From positions 1 to 36,024 of the forward strand of contig NZ_JAJNCY010000016.1 in the NCBI RefSeq assembly GCF_021026335.1: a stretch of DNA of 36,024 nt. The letters are read 5' to 3'. Position 1 is the first letter of the stretch. The number at the start of each line of letters is the position of its first letter. This DNA is from Rhizobium sp. C1 (GTDB lineage: Bacteria > Pseudomonadota > Alphaproteobacteria > Rhizobiales > Rhizobiaceae). The position numbers and the translations under genes were made by a program. Below, piece after piece: positions 8,768-15,668 of the stretch. The notes under the pieces are model-generated. The model was not told the DNA's origin. It was given only the letters and a program-made list of their open reading frames with translations, and did not search any database.

Positions 8768-9262
8768 ATGAGTGTATCCCACGACATCAATACCTTGCGG
8801 GAACTGAAAGACGGCAAGCTGAGCTTCGAAAAGCTGCACGGCCTGATCAGCGGCTTCAAGGACGCGGACCGTTTCGACAAGATGGTCCAGATCTGGCAGG
8901 AAAGCGTGGAATGGGACGATCCCATTCTGCTGCCCCTGGCCGAACATCTCTTCGTGGTCCGCAAGCCGGACGGCCGCCGCGTCGTCAAGTCGACCTGGGG
9001 CTATGAATATTGCGACGTGCAGGAAAACTGGAAGCTTCATGCCAAGGTGTTCGTGCGCGACAGCGAGGAACTGATCAACGAGATCTATCCCGACAAGCTG
9101 GGTTGCGATCCGGAATGGATGCAGCTTCGCGAGTACTACGATCCGCTTTCCGGCGCGTTGCTGGAAGTGGAGGTGGTCCCGCCGGGATATCCGATCGTTC
9201 ACGATTTCAAGCCGGATATCGACACATTCTACCGCGATTGGCTCGGCCGGCCGGTCCCGTGA
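8768..9262 (+). CDS. acxC: Acetone carboxylase gamma subunit
   Basis: A small 164-aa acidic protein matching the acetone carboxylase gamma subunit family in size (about 165-170 aa) and in conserved blocks such as STWGYEYCDVQENWK, then EIYPDKLGCDPEWMQLREYYDP, given here as landmarks at residues about 75-90 and 102-125. Gamma is a structural partner of the alpha/beta pair, and its presence distinguishes acetone carboxylase from hydantoinases. The ATG at 8768 has TTGGAG 6 nt upstream; an in-frame TTG four codons earlier would overlap that ribosome site. The gap from acxB is 36 bp. A strong hairpin follows at 9289-9325. Confidence 0.92.
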   Translation: MSVSHDINTLRELKDGKLSFEKLHGLISGFKDADRFDKMVQIWQESVEWDDPILLPLAEHLFVVRKPDGRRVVKSTWGYEYCDVQENWKLHAKVFVRDSEELINEIYPDKLGCDPEWMQLREYYDPLSGALLEVEVVPPGYPIVHDFKPDIDTFYRDWLGRPVP

Positions 9263-9288
9263 GCGGCTGACGTTCCCAAACCGCCGCC

Positions 9289-9325
9289 GGAATAGCCGGG
9301 GTATGTTCAATGCTCCGGCTATTCC
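9289..9325 (+). terminator. Strong intergenic hairpin after acxC
   Basis: GGAATAGCCGGGG (9289-9301) and CTCCGGCTATTCC (9313-9325) form a 13-bp stem (one G-U pair) around an 11-nt loop. No T-run follows, so it may be an mRNA-stabilising or partially terminating element that sets the level of acxABC above the downstream SDR and ligase. Confidence 0.6.
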
Positions 9326-9357
9326 CGAACCGCTTCAAAGCAGGAAAGGAAATCACG

Positions 9358-10119
9358 ATGGAATCAATCTTCATCACGGGGGCTGCCTCCGGTATCGGCC
9401 GGCAGACGGCCGCACTCTTTGCCGCCAAGGGCTGGCGCGTCGGGCTCGCCGACACCAACGGAGCGGCGGCGGCCGCCCTTGCCGGCGAACTGGGCGCGAA
9501 TGCAAAAGCCTATACCGTCAACGTCACCGATCTGGATTCCATCAAGACGGCGCTTTCCGATTTTGCCGGTCCGAACGGCTCGCTGAAGGCTATCTTCAAC
9601 TCGGCGGGTCTTCTGGAAATGAAGCCCTTCGCTGAAGCCGATCTTGCTCGCCTGCACGCGGTCTTCGATGTGAACGTAAAGGGCGTGATCAATACCACCA
9701 GCGCCGCCTTGCCCTATCTCGAACGGCATGGCGACGCCCGCATCATCACGATGGGCTCGGTCTCGGGCATTTACGGCATTCCGGATCTGGCGGTCTATTC
9801 GTCCTCCAAGTTTGCCGTGCGCGGGCTGACCGAAGCGCTGAATGTCGAACTTGAAGGCAAGGGCATCTGGGTCTGCGACCTCATGGTTGCCTATGTGAAG
9901 ACGCCCATGGTGATGGACGCCGCCAGCAAGGCGAAGTCCGTCGATCTTCTCGGCGTCAATGTTACGCCCGAACAGGTGGCGGAGACGGTACTCAAGGCCG
10001 TGGACGGACGTCAGGTCCATTGGTTCGTGACGCCTGAAGATGCGGGCGTTGCAACCCAGGTGGACAGCATGCCCTGGGAAAGCCGGCGCGATTTCGTCAA
10101 GCAGATCACCGGTTACTGA
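9358..10119 (+). CDS. Short-chain dehydrogenase/reductase
   Basis: A 253-aa SDR with TGAASGIG at 7-14, Asp at the end of beta-2 (LADTN, D32) suggesting NAD(H), NSAG in place of the usual NNAG at 81-84, and catalytic S134, Y147 and K151 (YSSSK). The C-terminal part (PEQVAETVLKAV) is typical of SDRs that act on small alcohols or acyl derivatives and lacks the DGG ending of FabG-like enzymes. The ATG at 9358 has AGGAAAGGA upstream; an earlier in-frame ATG lies inside the hairpin and is unlikely. It sits in the acx transcription unit, between gamma and the CoA ligase, so oxidation of a secondary alcohol to the ketone substrate is a reasonable but unproven role. Confidence 0.88.
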   Translation: MESIFITGAASGIGRQTAALFAAKGWRVGLADTNGAAAAALAGELGANAKAYTVNVTDLDSIKTALSDFAGPNGSLKAIFNSAGLLEMKPFAEADLARLHAVFDVNVKGVINTTSAALPYLERHGDARIITMGSVSGIYGIPDLAVYSSSKFAVRGLTEALNVELEGKGIWVCDLMVAYVKTPMVMDAASKAKSVDLLGVNVTPEQVAETVLKAVDGRQVHWFVTPEDAGVATQVDSMPWESRRDFVKQITGY

Positions 10120-10136
10120 TCACATTGCTGGAGATG

Positions 10137-10173
10137 CGAGCCCGCGGCCGCGCAAGGATGAAAAGCGGGCTCG
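10137..10173 (+). repeat. Intergenic inverted repeat before the CoA ligase
   Basis: CGAGCCCGC (10137-10145) and GCGGGCTCG (10165-10173) are perfectly complementary 9-mers separated by 19 nt. The hairpin lies between the SDR and the ligase and has no T-tail. Like the one after acxC, it may modulate mRNA stability or read-through. Confidence 0.5.
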
Positions 10174-10198
10174 GCTGGCGAAGAGGATACATTGAGGA

Positions 10199-11749
10199 AT
10201 GGCGACAATGGATATGCGCATGCGTCTGGTCGATTATCTGGATACGGGTGCGTCCCTCGGAGCGGGTCAGCCGTGTCTTACGATGGCGGGCCGGGACTAC
10301 AGCTACGCGGAGGTGCAAACTCTAAGCTACCGCATCGCCCGCAGCCTCGTCACGAGCGGCATTGCGGCAGGCGACAAGGTTGCCATTCTGTCGGGGAACG
10401 ACCCCATCGCCTTTTCCTGCGTTTTCGGCATTTCGCGGGCAGGGGCTGTCTGGTGTCCCATCAATCCGCGCAACGAGGCGAACGAGAACCGCTATATCCT
10501 CGACAATTTCGATTGCCGCTTTCTGATCTTTCACAGCGCCTTTGCCGAGATGGTGGAGAAGATGCTGCCGGATCTGCCGAAGCTGGTTGAGGTTGTCTGC
10601 CTGGATGCGGAACTGCCCTTTGCCAAATCGCTTTCAGCCTGGCTCGACGGTGTGGACGACAGCCCGTTTTCCCGTGCGCCGCTCGACGATGTCGCGATGA
10701 TCCCAGGCACGGGCGGAACGACCGGCAAACCAAAGGGTGTCATGCTGACCGACACCAATCTCGAAATCATGTCGGCGCTGACGCTGATGGGCTACCCTTT
10801 TAAGGGGCGGCCACGCTATCTCGCCCTTGCACCACTGACGCACGCTGCCGGCGTTCTCTGCTTTCCCGTCATGGCGCTCGGCGGTCAGATCGTCATCATG
10901 CCGCGCCCGGATATCGCGGAGTTCGCTCGCCTGATCGAGGCGCATGCGATCACACACACATTCCTGCCGCCGACGCTGATCTACATGCTGCTCGACAGCC
11001 CCTATCTCGACAAGACCGATCTGTCCTCGTTGCAATGCTTCTGGTATGGCGCAGCCCCGATTTCTGTGGCGCGCCTGAAGGAGGCGCTCGTGCGCATCGG
11101 TCCCATGGCGCAATTCTTCGGCCAGACCGAAGCGCCGATGATGATCACCGTCATGCCGCCTAAAGACCATTACAACGAAGACGGATCGATTGCCGGGGAT
11201 CGTCTGCGCTCGGCCGGGCGGGCCGGCCCGCTCGTGCGGCTCGGCATCATGGATGGCGAGGGCAGGCTGCTGCCCGCCGGCGAGCGCGGTGAGGTGGTGC
11301 TGCGCAGCTCGCTGGTCATGAAGGGCTATTACAACAACCCGGCTGCGACGGCAGAAGCCTTCGCTCATGGCTGGCACCATACCGGCGACATCGGCTATCT
11401 CGACGAGGACAACTTCCTTTACATCGTCGATCGCGCCAAGGATATGATCATCACCGGCGGCTTCAACGTCTATTCCGTCGAGGTCGAGCAGGCGCTGGCA
11501 CAGCACGACGACGTTCTCGACTGCGCTGTCGTCGGCCTGCCGGACGACAAATGGGGGGAACGCATCGTTGCCGTCGTCCAGCCGAAGGTCGGCAAGAAGA
11601 TCGACGCCCAAGCCCTCATCGCCTTCGTCAAGGCCCAGATCGGCAGCATCAAGGCCCCGAAACAGCTCGAAGTCTGGGCCGATCTGCCGCGCTCGCGTGT
11701 CGGTAAAGTGCTCAAGGCGGAAATCCGGCTAAAGCTGATGCAGCGATGA
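10199..11749 (+). CDS. AMP-forming acyl-CoA ligase
   Basis: A 516-aa member of the ANL superfamily that activates a carboxylic acid with ATP and CoA. Visible: the P-loop at about 169-180 (GTGGTTGKPKG, where most relatives have TSGTTG), the FGQTEAP motif, the hinge TGDIGYLDEDNF, the core RAKDMIITGGFNVY, and the catalytic lysine in PRSRVGKVLK near the C-terminus. At 516 aa it is the length of medium-chain/aromatic acid ligases and shorter than acetoacetyl-CoA synthetases (about 650 aa). It is last in the acx unit, so the carboxylated ketone (a 3-oxo acid) is a plausible substrate. ATGs at 10199 and 10208 are both possible; GAGGA at 10194-10198 fits 10208 better, AGAGGA at 10182-10187 fits 10199. 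Confidence 0.9.
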   Translation: MATMDMRMRLVDYLDTGASLGAGQPCLTMAGRDYSYAEVQTLSYRIARSLVTSGIAAGDKVAILSGNDPIAFSCVFGISRAGAVWCPINPRNEANENRYILDNFDCRFLIFHSAFAEMVEKMLPDLPKLVEVVCLDAELPFAKSLSAWLDGVDDSPFSRAPLDDVAMIPGTGGTTGKPKGVMLTDTNLEIMSALTLMGYPFKGRPRYLALAPLTHAAGVLCFPVMALGGQIVIMPRPDIAEFARLIEAHAITHTFLPPTLIYMLLDSPYLDKTDLSSLQCFWYGAAPISVARLKEALVRIGPMAQFFGQTEAPMMITVMPPKDHYNEDGSIAGDRLRSAGRAGPLVRLGIMDGEGRLLPAGERGEVVLRSSLVMKGYYNNPAATAEAFAHGWHHTGDIGYLDEDNFLYIVDRAKDMIITGGFNVYSVEVEQALAQHDDVLDCAVVGLPDDKWGERIVAVVQPKVGKKIDAQALIAFVKAQIGSIKAPKQLEVWADLPRSRVGKVLKAEIRLKLMQR

Positions 11750-11823
11750 TATTGGAGGTTCCTGGGTCGCAAACCTCTGGCAAGCAGTGTTCTCAGACCA
11801 TACAGCTGTTGGTTTCCACGCGG

Positions 11824-11886
11824 AACTGAGCCGGTTTTGGAGTGAGCCCTCCGGACTGTACCAGCGGAACGCTTCAAACTGAGCCG
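11824..11886. repeat. Short direct repeats, possible mobile-element scar
   Basis: AACTGAGCCG occurs at 11824-11833 and again at 11877-11886, 53 bp apart, in the 256-bp gap between the convergent ligase and TetR genes. Repeated short blocks of this kind occur at ends of IS21-type elements, but no transposase or partner end is visible. Nothing else recognisable is in the gap. Confidence 0.25.
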
Positions 11887-12005
11887 CCTGCTGGGCGAGT
11901 TGGATCACTCCCTGTCGAATATCGTAAGAGCCTCAGCCCGATAATTTAATACAGTCAATTTTTACCCGCGCTCGCGCCGGGTCATTTCCCAATGGAAATC
12001 AAAAG

Positions 12006-12707
12006 TCACTCAGTATTAAAAGCCTTTAAAACAAAGGAGGTGACTAACTCGATATAGTCAGACGTGGAAACTTTCCTGCGCGCATACTTTGCGCGCTTGA
12101 CATACCAGTCTTGCAGAAGCGGCTTGACCAGAGCGGCGGCCATTTGAGCGCTGGGAGTCCTGAATACACCGACCTCTATGCCGGCTTGCAATACGTCGGC
12201 GAACATCTTCTCTGTTGCCTCTTCGCTGTCGACAGCCATCCGCCGCGCCGGCTGCGGGAAGGCCTTTGCTTCCATGAACGAGAACACGAACCAGGGCTGC
12301 ATCGTCTCTGTAAGCCGAATATGCCGGTCTATCAGCCAGCAAAGATGGCTACGAGGATCTGCCCTGATCTCGGCCGGCGCATGATCCAAAACCTCTGTAA
12401 CGGTCACGCCCACCTCCATCAGCACCATCATCAGCAACGTGGTCTTGCTGTCGAAATAGGAATAGAGCCCTCCCATGGAGACGCCACTCTCGCGCGCCAG
12501 ATCGCGTAGCGTCATGGCGTGAAAGCCTAGACGGTTTGAAAGATCCAGCGCCGCACTCGTAATCTTCACCAGTTTCTTGACGGCGAGATGGTCCTTCTGA
12601 ACCCGGATCACATCGCGATGCCGTTCGAGCATCCGCTGGCAGAGACGCTCGGTCGAAAAGCTCTCGGGCGCGTAGTCTTCATCCTTACCTGTCGCCGTGT
12701 CCTGCAT
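12006..12707 (-). CDS. TetR-family transcriptional regulator
   Basis: A 233-aa regulator. Residues about 44-92 are the TetR helix-turn-helix (MTLRDLARESGVSMGGLYSYFDSK), preceded by an unusually long hydrophilic N-terminal arm of about 43 residues. The C-terminal two-thirds is a variable ligand-binding domain. It is divergent from the SDR / acyl-CoA dehydrogenase / SDR operon, with 109 bp between. That gap contains a promoter overlapped downstream by a near-palindrome, so a local repressor relieved by an acyl-CoA or ketone pathway intermediate is the likely role. The inducer is unknown. Start at 12707 is the first ATG of the frame; a shorter start further in would still keep the DNA-binding domain. 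Confidence 0.92.
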   Translation of the reverse strand: MQDTATGKDEDYAPESFSTERLCQRMLERHRDVIRVQKDHLAVKKLVKITSAALDLSNRLGFHAMTLRDLARESGVSMGGLYSYFDSKTTLLMMVLMEVGVTVTEVLDHAPAEIRADPRSHLCWLIDRHIRLTETMQPWFVFSFMEAKAFPQPARRMAVDSEEATEKMFADVLQAGIEVGVFRTPSAQMAAALVKPLLQDWYVKRAKYARRKVSTSDYIELVTSFVLKAFNTE

Positions 12708-12752
12708 GCCGAACTTCCAGAAAGTGATGCCATCTTCTTATACGAAACCGCA

Positions 12753-12779
12753 TTGCAATCAAACGGAAAGGCATATAAT
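12753..12779 (+). promoter_or_regulatory. Sigma-70-type promoter for the 12817-15498 operon
   Basis: TTGCAA (12753-12758) and a consensus TATAAT (12774-12779) are separated by 15 bp, slightly short of the ideal 17. The start codon of the SDR is 38 bp downstream of the -10 box, and the inverted repeat at 12785-12798 covers the expected transcription start. Confidence 0.55.
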
Positions 12780-12784
12780 AAAAA

Positions 12785-12798
12785 CGAACGCTCGCTCG
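12785..12798. promoter_or_regulatory. Likely TetR-family operator
   Basis: CGAACG-CT-CGCTCG is a 6-2-6 inverted repeat with one mismatch from CGAACG/CGTTCG. It resembles the CNAACG-NN-CGTTNG sites bound by TetR-family regulators of acyl-CoA catabolism such as PaaR. It begins 5 bp downstream of the -10 box, a position suited to repression by the divergent TetR protein. Confidence 0.55.
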
Positions 12799-12816
12799 AT
12801 TTTGAGGACGGTCGAT

Positions 12817-13560
12817 ATGTTTGAGGACCTTTCGGGGAAGAAGGCGCTGGTGACAGGCGCGTCGAGTGGTCTCGGCCTTCACTTTGCACGCGTGCTCGTA
12901 CAGCACGGTTGCCATGTGACGCTGGCGGCCCGGCGGCTCGACATCGTTTCGCAGGAGGCAGCGAGTTTGAGCGCGTCGGGAGGCGCCGCGCAGGGAGTGG
13001 CGCTTGACGTGGCATCCCCCGCCTCCGTCAAAGCTGCACTCGCCATCCCGTTCGATATCGTCGTCAACAATGCCGGCGTCACCGCAAGCGAGCCCGCACT
13101 GGACATGGCGGACGGCGCCTTTGAGCGGATTGTCGAAACCAATCTCAACGGTGTTTTCCATGTCGCAAGAGAAGCAGCGCGGGCGATGCGCGCAACTGGT
13201 AGACCCGGGTCGATCATCAATATCGCCTCCATACTGGGGCTGCGCGTGGCCAACCACCTTTCCGCCTATGCAGCATCGAAAGCAGCCGTCGTCCAATTGA
13301 CAAAGTCGCTCGCGCTGGAATGGGCCCGCTTCGGCATCCGCGTCAACGCGCTCTGCCCGGGTTATATTGAAACGCCTTTGAATGCCGATTTCTTTGCCTC
13401 CGACGCAGGCAAGGCCCTTATCAAGCGAATACCGCAACGTCGGCTCGGCACCGCTGCCGAACTCGACGCCCCGCTTCTACTTCTGGCTTCCGATGCCGGA
13501 AGCTACATGACTGGTTCCGTGATCGCCGTCGACGGCGGCCATCTCGTTTCTTCACTGTGA
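12817..13560 (+). CDS. Short-chain dehydrogenase/reductase (NADP-type)
   Basis: A 247-aa classical SDR: TGASSGLG at 13-20, AARR at the end of beta-2 (R39, R40) which favours NADP(H), NNAG at 84-87, and catalytic N111, S138, Y151, K155 (YAASK). The C-terminal MTGSVIAVDGGH is FabG-like. The ATG at 12817 has GAGGA 8 nt upstream; a 40-codon in-frame extension would run through the promoter and operator and is rejected. First gene of a three-gene operon with an acyl-CoA dehydrogenase 7 bp downstream, which points to a hydroxyacyl- or oxoacyl-CoA substrate. Substrate not determinable. Confidence 0.9.
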   Translation: MFEDLSGKKALVTGASSGLGLHFARVLVQHGCHVTLAARRLDIVSQEAASLSASGGAAQGVALDVASPASVKAALAIPFDIVVNNAGVTASEPALDMADGAFERIVETNLNGVFHVAREAARAMRATGRPGSIINIASILGLRVANHLSAYAASKAAVVQLTKSLALEWARFGIRVNALCPGYIETPLNADFFASDAGKALIKRIPQRRLGTAAELDAPLLLLASDAGSYMTGSVIAVDGGHLVSSL

Positions 13561-13567
13561 GGGCACC

Positions 13568-14782
13568 ATGGATTTCGAAATTTCTCCCGCCATCGAGAAT
13601 CTGAGAAAAGGCATAGCGTCCTTTGTCGAAGCGAATATTTTGCCGTTGGAAGCTGATCCAACGGCTTACGACCCCCATGGCAATATACGCACCGACCTGC
13701 TCGACCAAATCCGCGCCAAGGCGAAGGCTGAGGGCCTTTGGACCCTGCAACTCAATCGCCCGCACAAACCGGATATCGGTCGTGTGGGCATGGCGGTCTG
13801 CTACGAGGAAATGAACCGTTCGATCTTCGGCCCGGCCTGTTTGAATTCCGCCGCCCCGGATGATGGGAACATGATGCTGCTGGATGCGGTAGCCACTCCG
13901 GCGCAGAAGGAACGTTGGCTGAGGCCCATCGAAGATGGCCTCGTCAGATCCGCCTTCGCCATGACCGAACCCCATCCTGGCGGCGGCTCCGACCCGTCGA
14001 TGATGCGCACCTTCGCCGAGAAGGTGGGCGACAAATATGTGGTGCGCGGTCGCAAGTGGTTCATTACGGGCGCTGAGGATGCGAGCCATTTCATCCTGAT
14101 TGCCCGCACATCCGATGATGCCCGCAATGGACTGACGGCTTTCCTGTTTCATAAGGACCAGCCCGGCTGGCGTATCGTGCGTCGCATCGGCATCATGGGT
14201 CCAGAGGAACATGGCGGCCATTGCGAACTGGAATTCGATGGCCTTGAAATACCGGCCGAAAACGTTCTGCTTGGCGAGGGCAGGGGGCTCAAGGCAACCC
14301 AGATCCGGCTAGGCCCGGCGCGCCTCACGCATTGCATGCGCTGGCTCGGTCTCTCCAAGCGCTGCGTCGAAATTGCCACCGCCTATGCGGCGGAGCGCTC
14401 CGGTTTCGGGATCAGACTTGCCGACCGCGAAAGCATCCAGATGATGCTCGGCGATCTGGCGATGGGCATCGAGATCGGCCGCCTGCTGGTCATGAAAGCG
14501 GCTTGGGAGCTTGATCGCGGCAGTTTTGCGCGCAAGGAAATCTCCATGGCGAAAATCCATGTGGCGAACCTGCTGCATAAGGCGGCGGACACGGCCATCC
14601 AGATCAACGGCGCCCGCGGCTATTCGACCGACACGGTCCTGGAATGGATTTATCGCTATGCACGTCAGGCCAGGCTCGTCGATGGCGCCGACGAGGTCCA
14701 CAAGATGGTGCTTAGCCGACATCTGCAGGAAGAGGGTCGCGCCTTCTGGCATTGGGATGTCGCGGGAGCATATGCGCCATGA
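13568..14782 (+). CDS. Acyl-CoA dehydrogenase, ACAD10/11-like
   Basis: A 404-aa flavoprotein of the acyl-CoA dehydrogenase fold. N-terminal helices are at 1-120, the FAD/substrate beta-domain at about 125-230 (FAMTEP at 130-135, RGRKWFITGAE at 160-170), and the C-terminal helical domain at about 240-390. The loop that carries the catalytic Glu in classical enzymes (YEG) here reads VDGADEVH, placing Asp372 there, as in ACAD10/11-type enzymes. It is encoded between two SDR genes, 7 bp after the first and overlapping the next by 4 bp (ATGA). It may act on a hydroxy- or phospho-acyl-CoA instead of doing simple alpha,beta-dehydrogenation; that is inference. Confidence 0.92.
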   Translation: MDFEISPAIENLRKGIASFVEANILPLEADPTAYDPHGNIRTDLLDQIRAKAKAEGLWTLQLNRPHKPDIGRVGMAVCYEEMNRSIFGPACLNSAAPDDGNMMLLDAVATPAQKERWLRPIEDGLVRSAFAMTEPHPGGGSDPSMMRTFAEKVGDKYVVRGRKWFITGAEDASHFILIARTSDDARNGLTAFLFHKDQPGWRIVRRIGIMGPEEHGGHCELEFDGLEIPAENVLLGEGRGLKATQIRLGPARLTHCMRWLGLSKRCVEIATAYAAERSGFGIRLADRESIQMMLGDLAMGIEIGRLLVMKAAWELDRGSFARKEISMAKIHVANLLHKAADTAIQINGARGYSTDTVLEWIYRYARQARLVDGADEVHKMVLSRHLQEEGRAFWHWDVAGAYAP

Positions 14783-15498
14783 GCGGCATTCAACCCTCAG
14801 ATATCGCCATCGTTACTGGCGCGGGCCGGGGAATTGGCGCAGCAATTGCGCGAGCACTGACGGGCGCCGGCTGGCGGGTCGCCGGCGTTGACCGCATGTG
14901 GGCGGATGATGACGGCGTTTGCGCGATCCGCGAAACGCTGGACATCACAGATTACGCTGCCGTTGCGGCCTTCGTGGCGCGGCTTGGGACGGACGGGACT
15001 ATCGGCCTTTTGGTCAACAACGCGGGTATCACACGCGACGCTATCGCGCACAGGATGGAGCCCGACGATTTTCGAACGGTCATCGAGGTGAACCTCATCG
15101 GCGCCTTCAATTTCTGCCGCGCCGTTCTGCCCGGCATGCGCGCCCATAATGCCGGAAAGATCGTCAGCCTCACCTCCATGAATGCGCTGCGTGGCGCTGC
15201 GGGTCAGGCCAATTATGCCGCTGCCAAGGCAGGACTGATCGGCATGACGAAATCGATTGCCCTGGAAAATGCTTCCAAGGGCATCACAGCCAACTGTATC
15301 GCCCCAGGCTACATCGAAACGGAAATGACCCGCGCGATCCCGACTCAAATTCGCGAGGCGGAAATTCAGCGCATCCCGGCCGGGAGGGTCGGTACGCCTG
15401 ACGACATCGCGGGAACCGTTCTGTTCCTCGCTTCGCCCGCCGCCGACTTCATCACCGGTCAGGTGATTTCCGTCAATGGCGGACAGTTGATGCCCTAG
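14779..15498 (+). CDS. Short-chain dehydrogenase, FabG-like
   Basis: A 239-aa SDR with TGAGRGIG at 13-20, Asp at the end of beta-2 (GVDRM, D38) favouring NAD(H), NNAG at 80-83, and catalytic N105, S133, Y146, K150 (YAAAK). The segment GYIETEMTRAIP and the ending ITGQVISVNGGQ are strongly FabG/PhaB-like, so a 3-hydroxyacyl-CoA/3-oxoacyl-CoA interconversion is likely. The start overlaps the stop of the acyl-CoA dehydrogenase gene in an ATGA, so the two are translationally coupled. Last gene of its operon; a hairpin follows at 15608. Confidence 0.92.
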   Translation: MSGIQPSDIAIVTGAGRGIGAAIARALTGAGWRVAGVDRMWADDDGVCAIRETLDITDYAAVAAFVARLGTDGTIGLLVNNAGITRDAIAHRMEPDDFRTVIEVNLIGAFNFCRAVLPGMRAHNAGKIVSLTSMNALRGAAGQANYAAAKAGLIGMTKSIALENASKGITANCIAPGYIETEMTRAIPTQIREAEIQRIPAGRVGTPDDIAGTVLFLASPAADFITGQVISVNGGQLMP

Positions 15499-15607
15499 CA
15501 TTGGTATGCGCTATATTGAAATGGGACTTTTGAAACGTTGGCAGGATGTCGAAGAACGAAATGACATCCTTTTGACGACGAACGTGCCCGATATCGTGGC
15601 CTTCGGC

Positions 15608-15638
15608 CCGGCTGACGTCAGGCGCTGACATCAGCCGG
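15608..15638. terminator. Hairpin between convergent operons
   Basis: CCGGCTGACGTCA (15608-15620) and TGACATCAGCCGG (15626-15638) form a 13-bp stem with one mismatch and a 5-nt loop. It sits between two convergent operons (ends at 15498 and 15669) and could stop transcripts from both sides, although neither side has a T-run. An 11-base G-tract follows at once. Confidence 0.55.
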
Positions 15639-15639
15639 C

Positions 15640-15650
15640 GGGGGGGGGGG
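15640..15650. repeat. G11 homopolymer
   Basis: Eleven consecutive G residues directly after the hairpin, 19 bp from the stop codon of the leftward acyl-CoA dehydrogenase gene. It lies outside any reading frame. It may be slippage-prone or a sequencing-length uncertainty. Confidence 0.7.
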
Positions 15651-15668
15651 AGGATGGCCCCATGTTGG

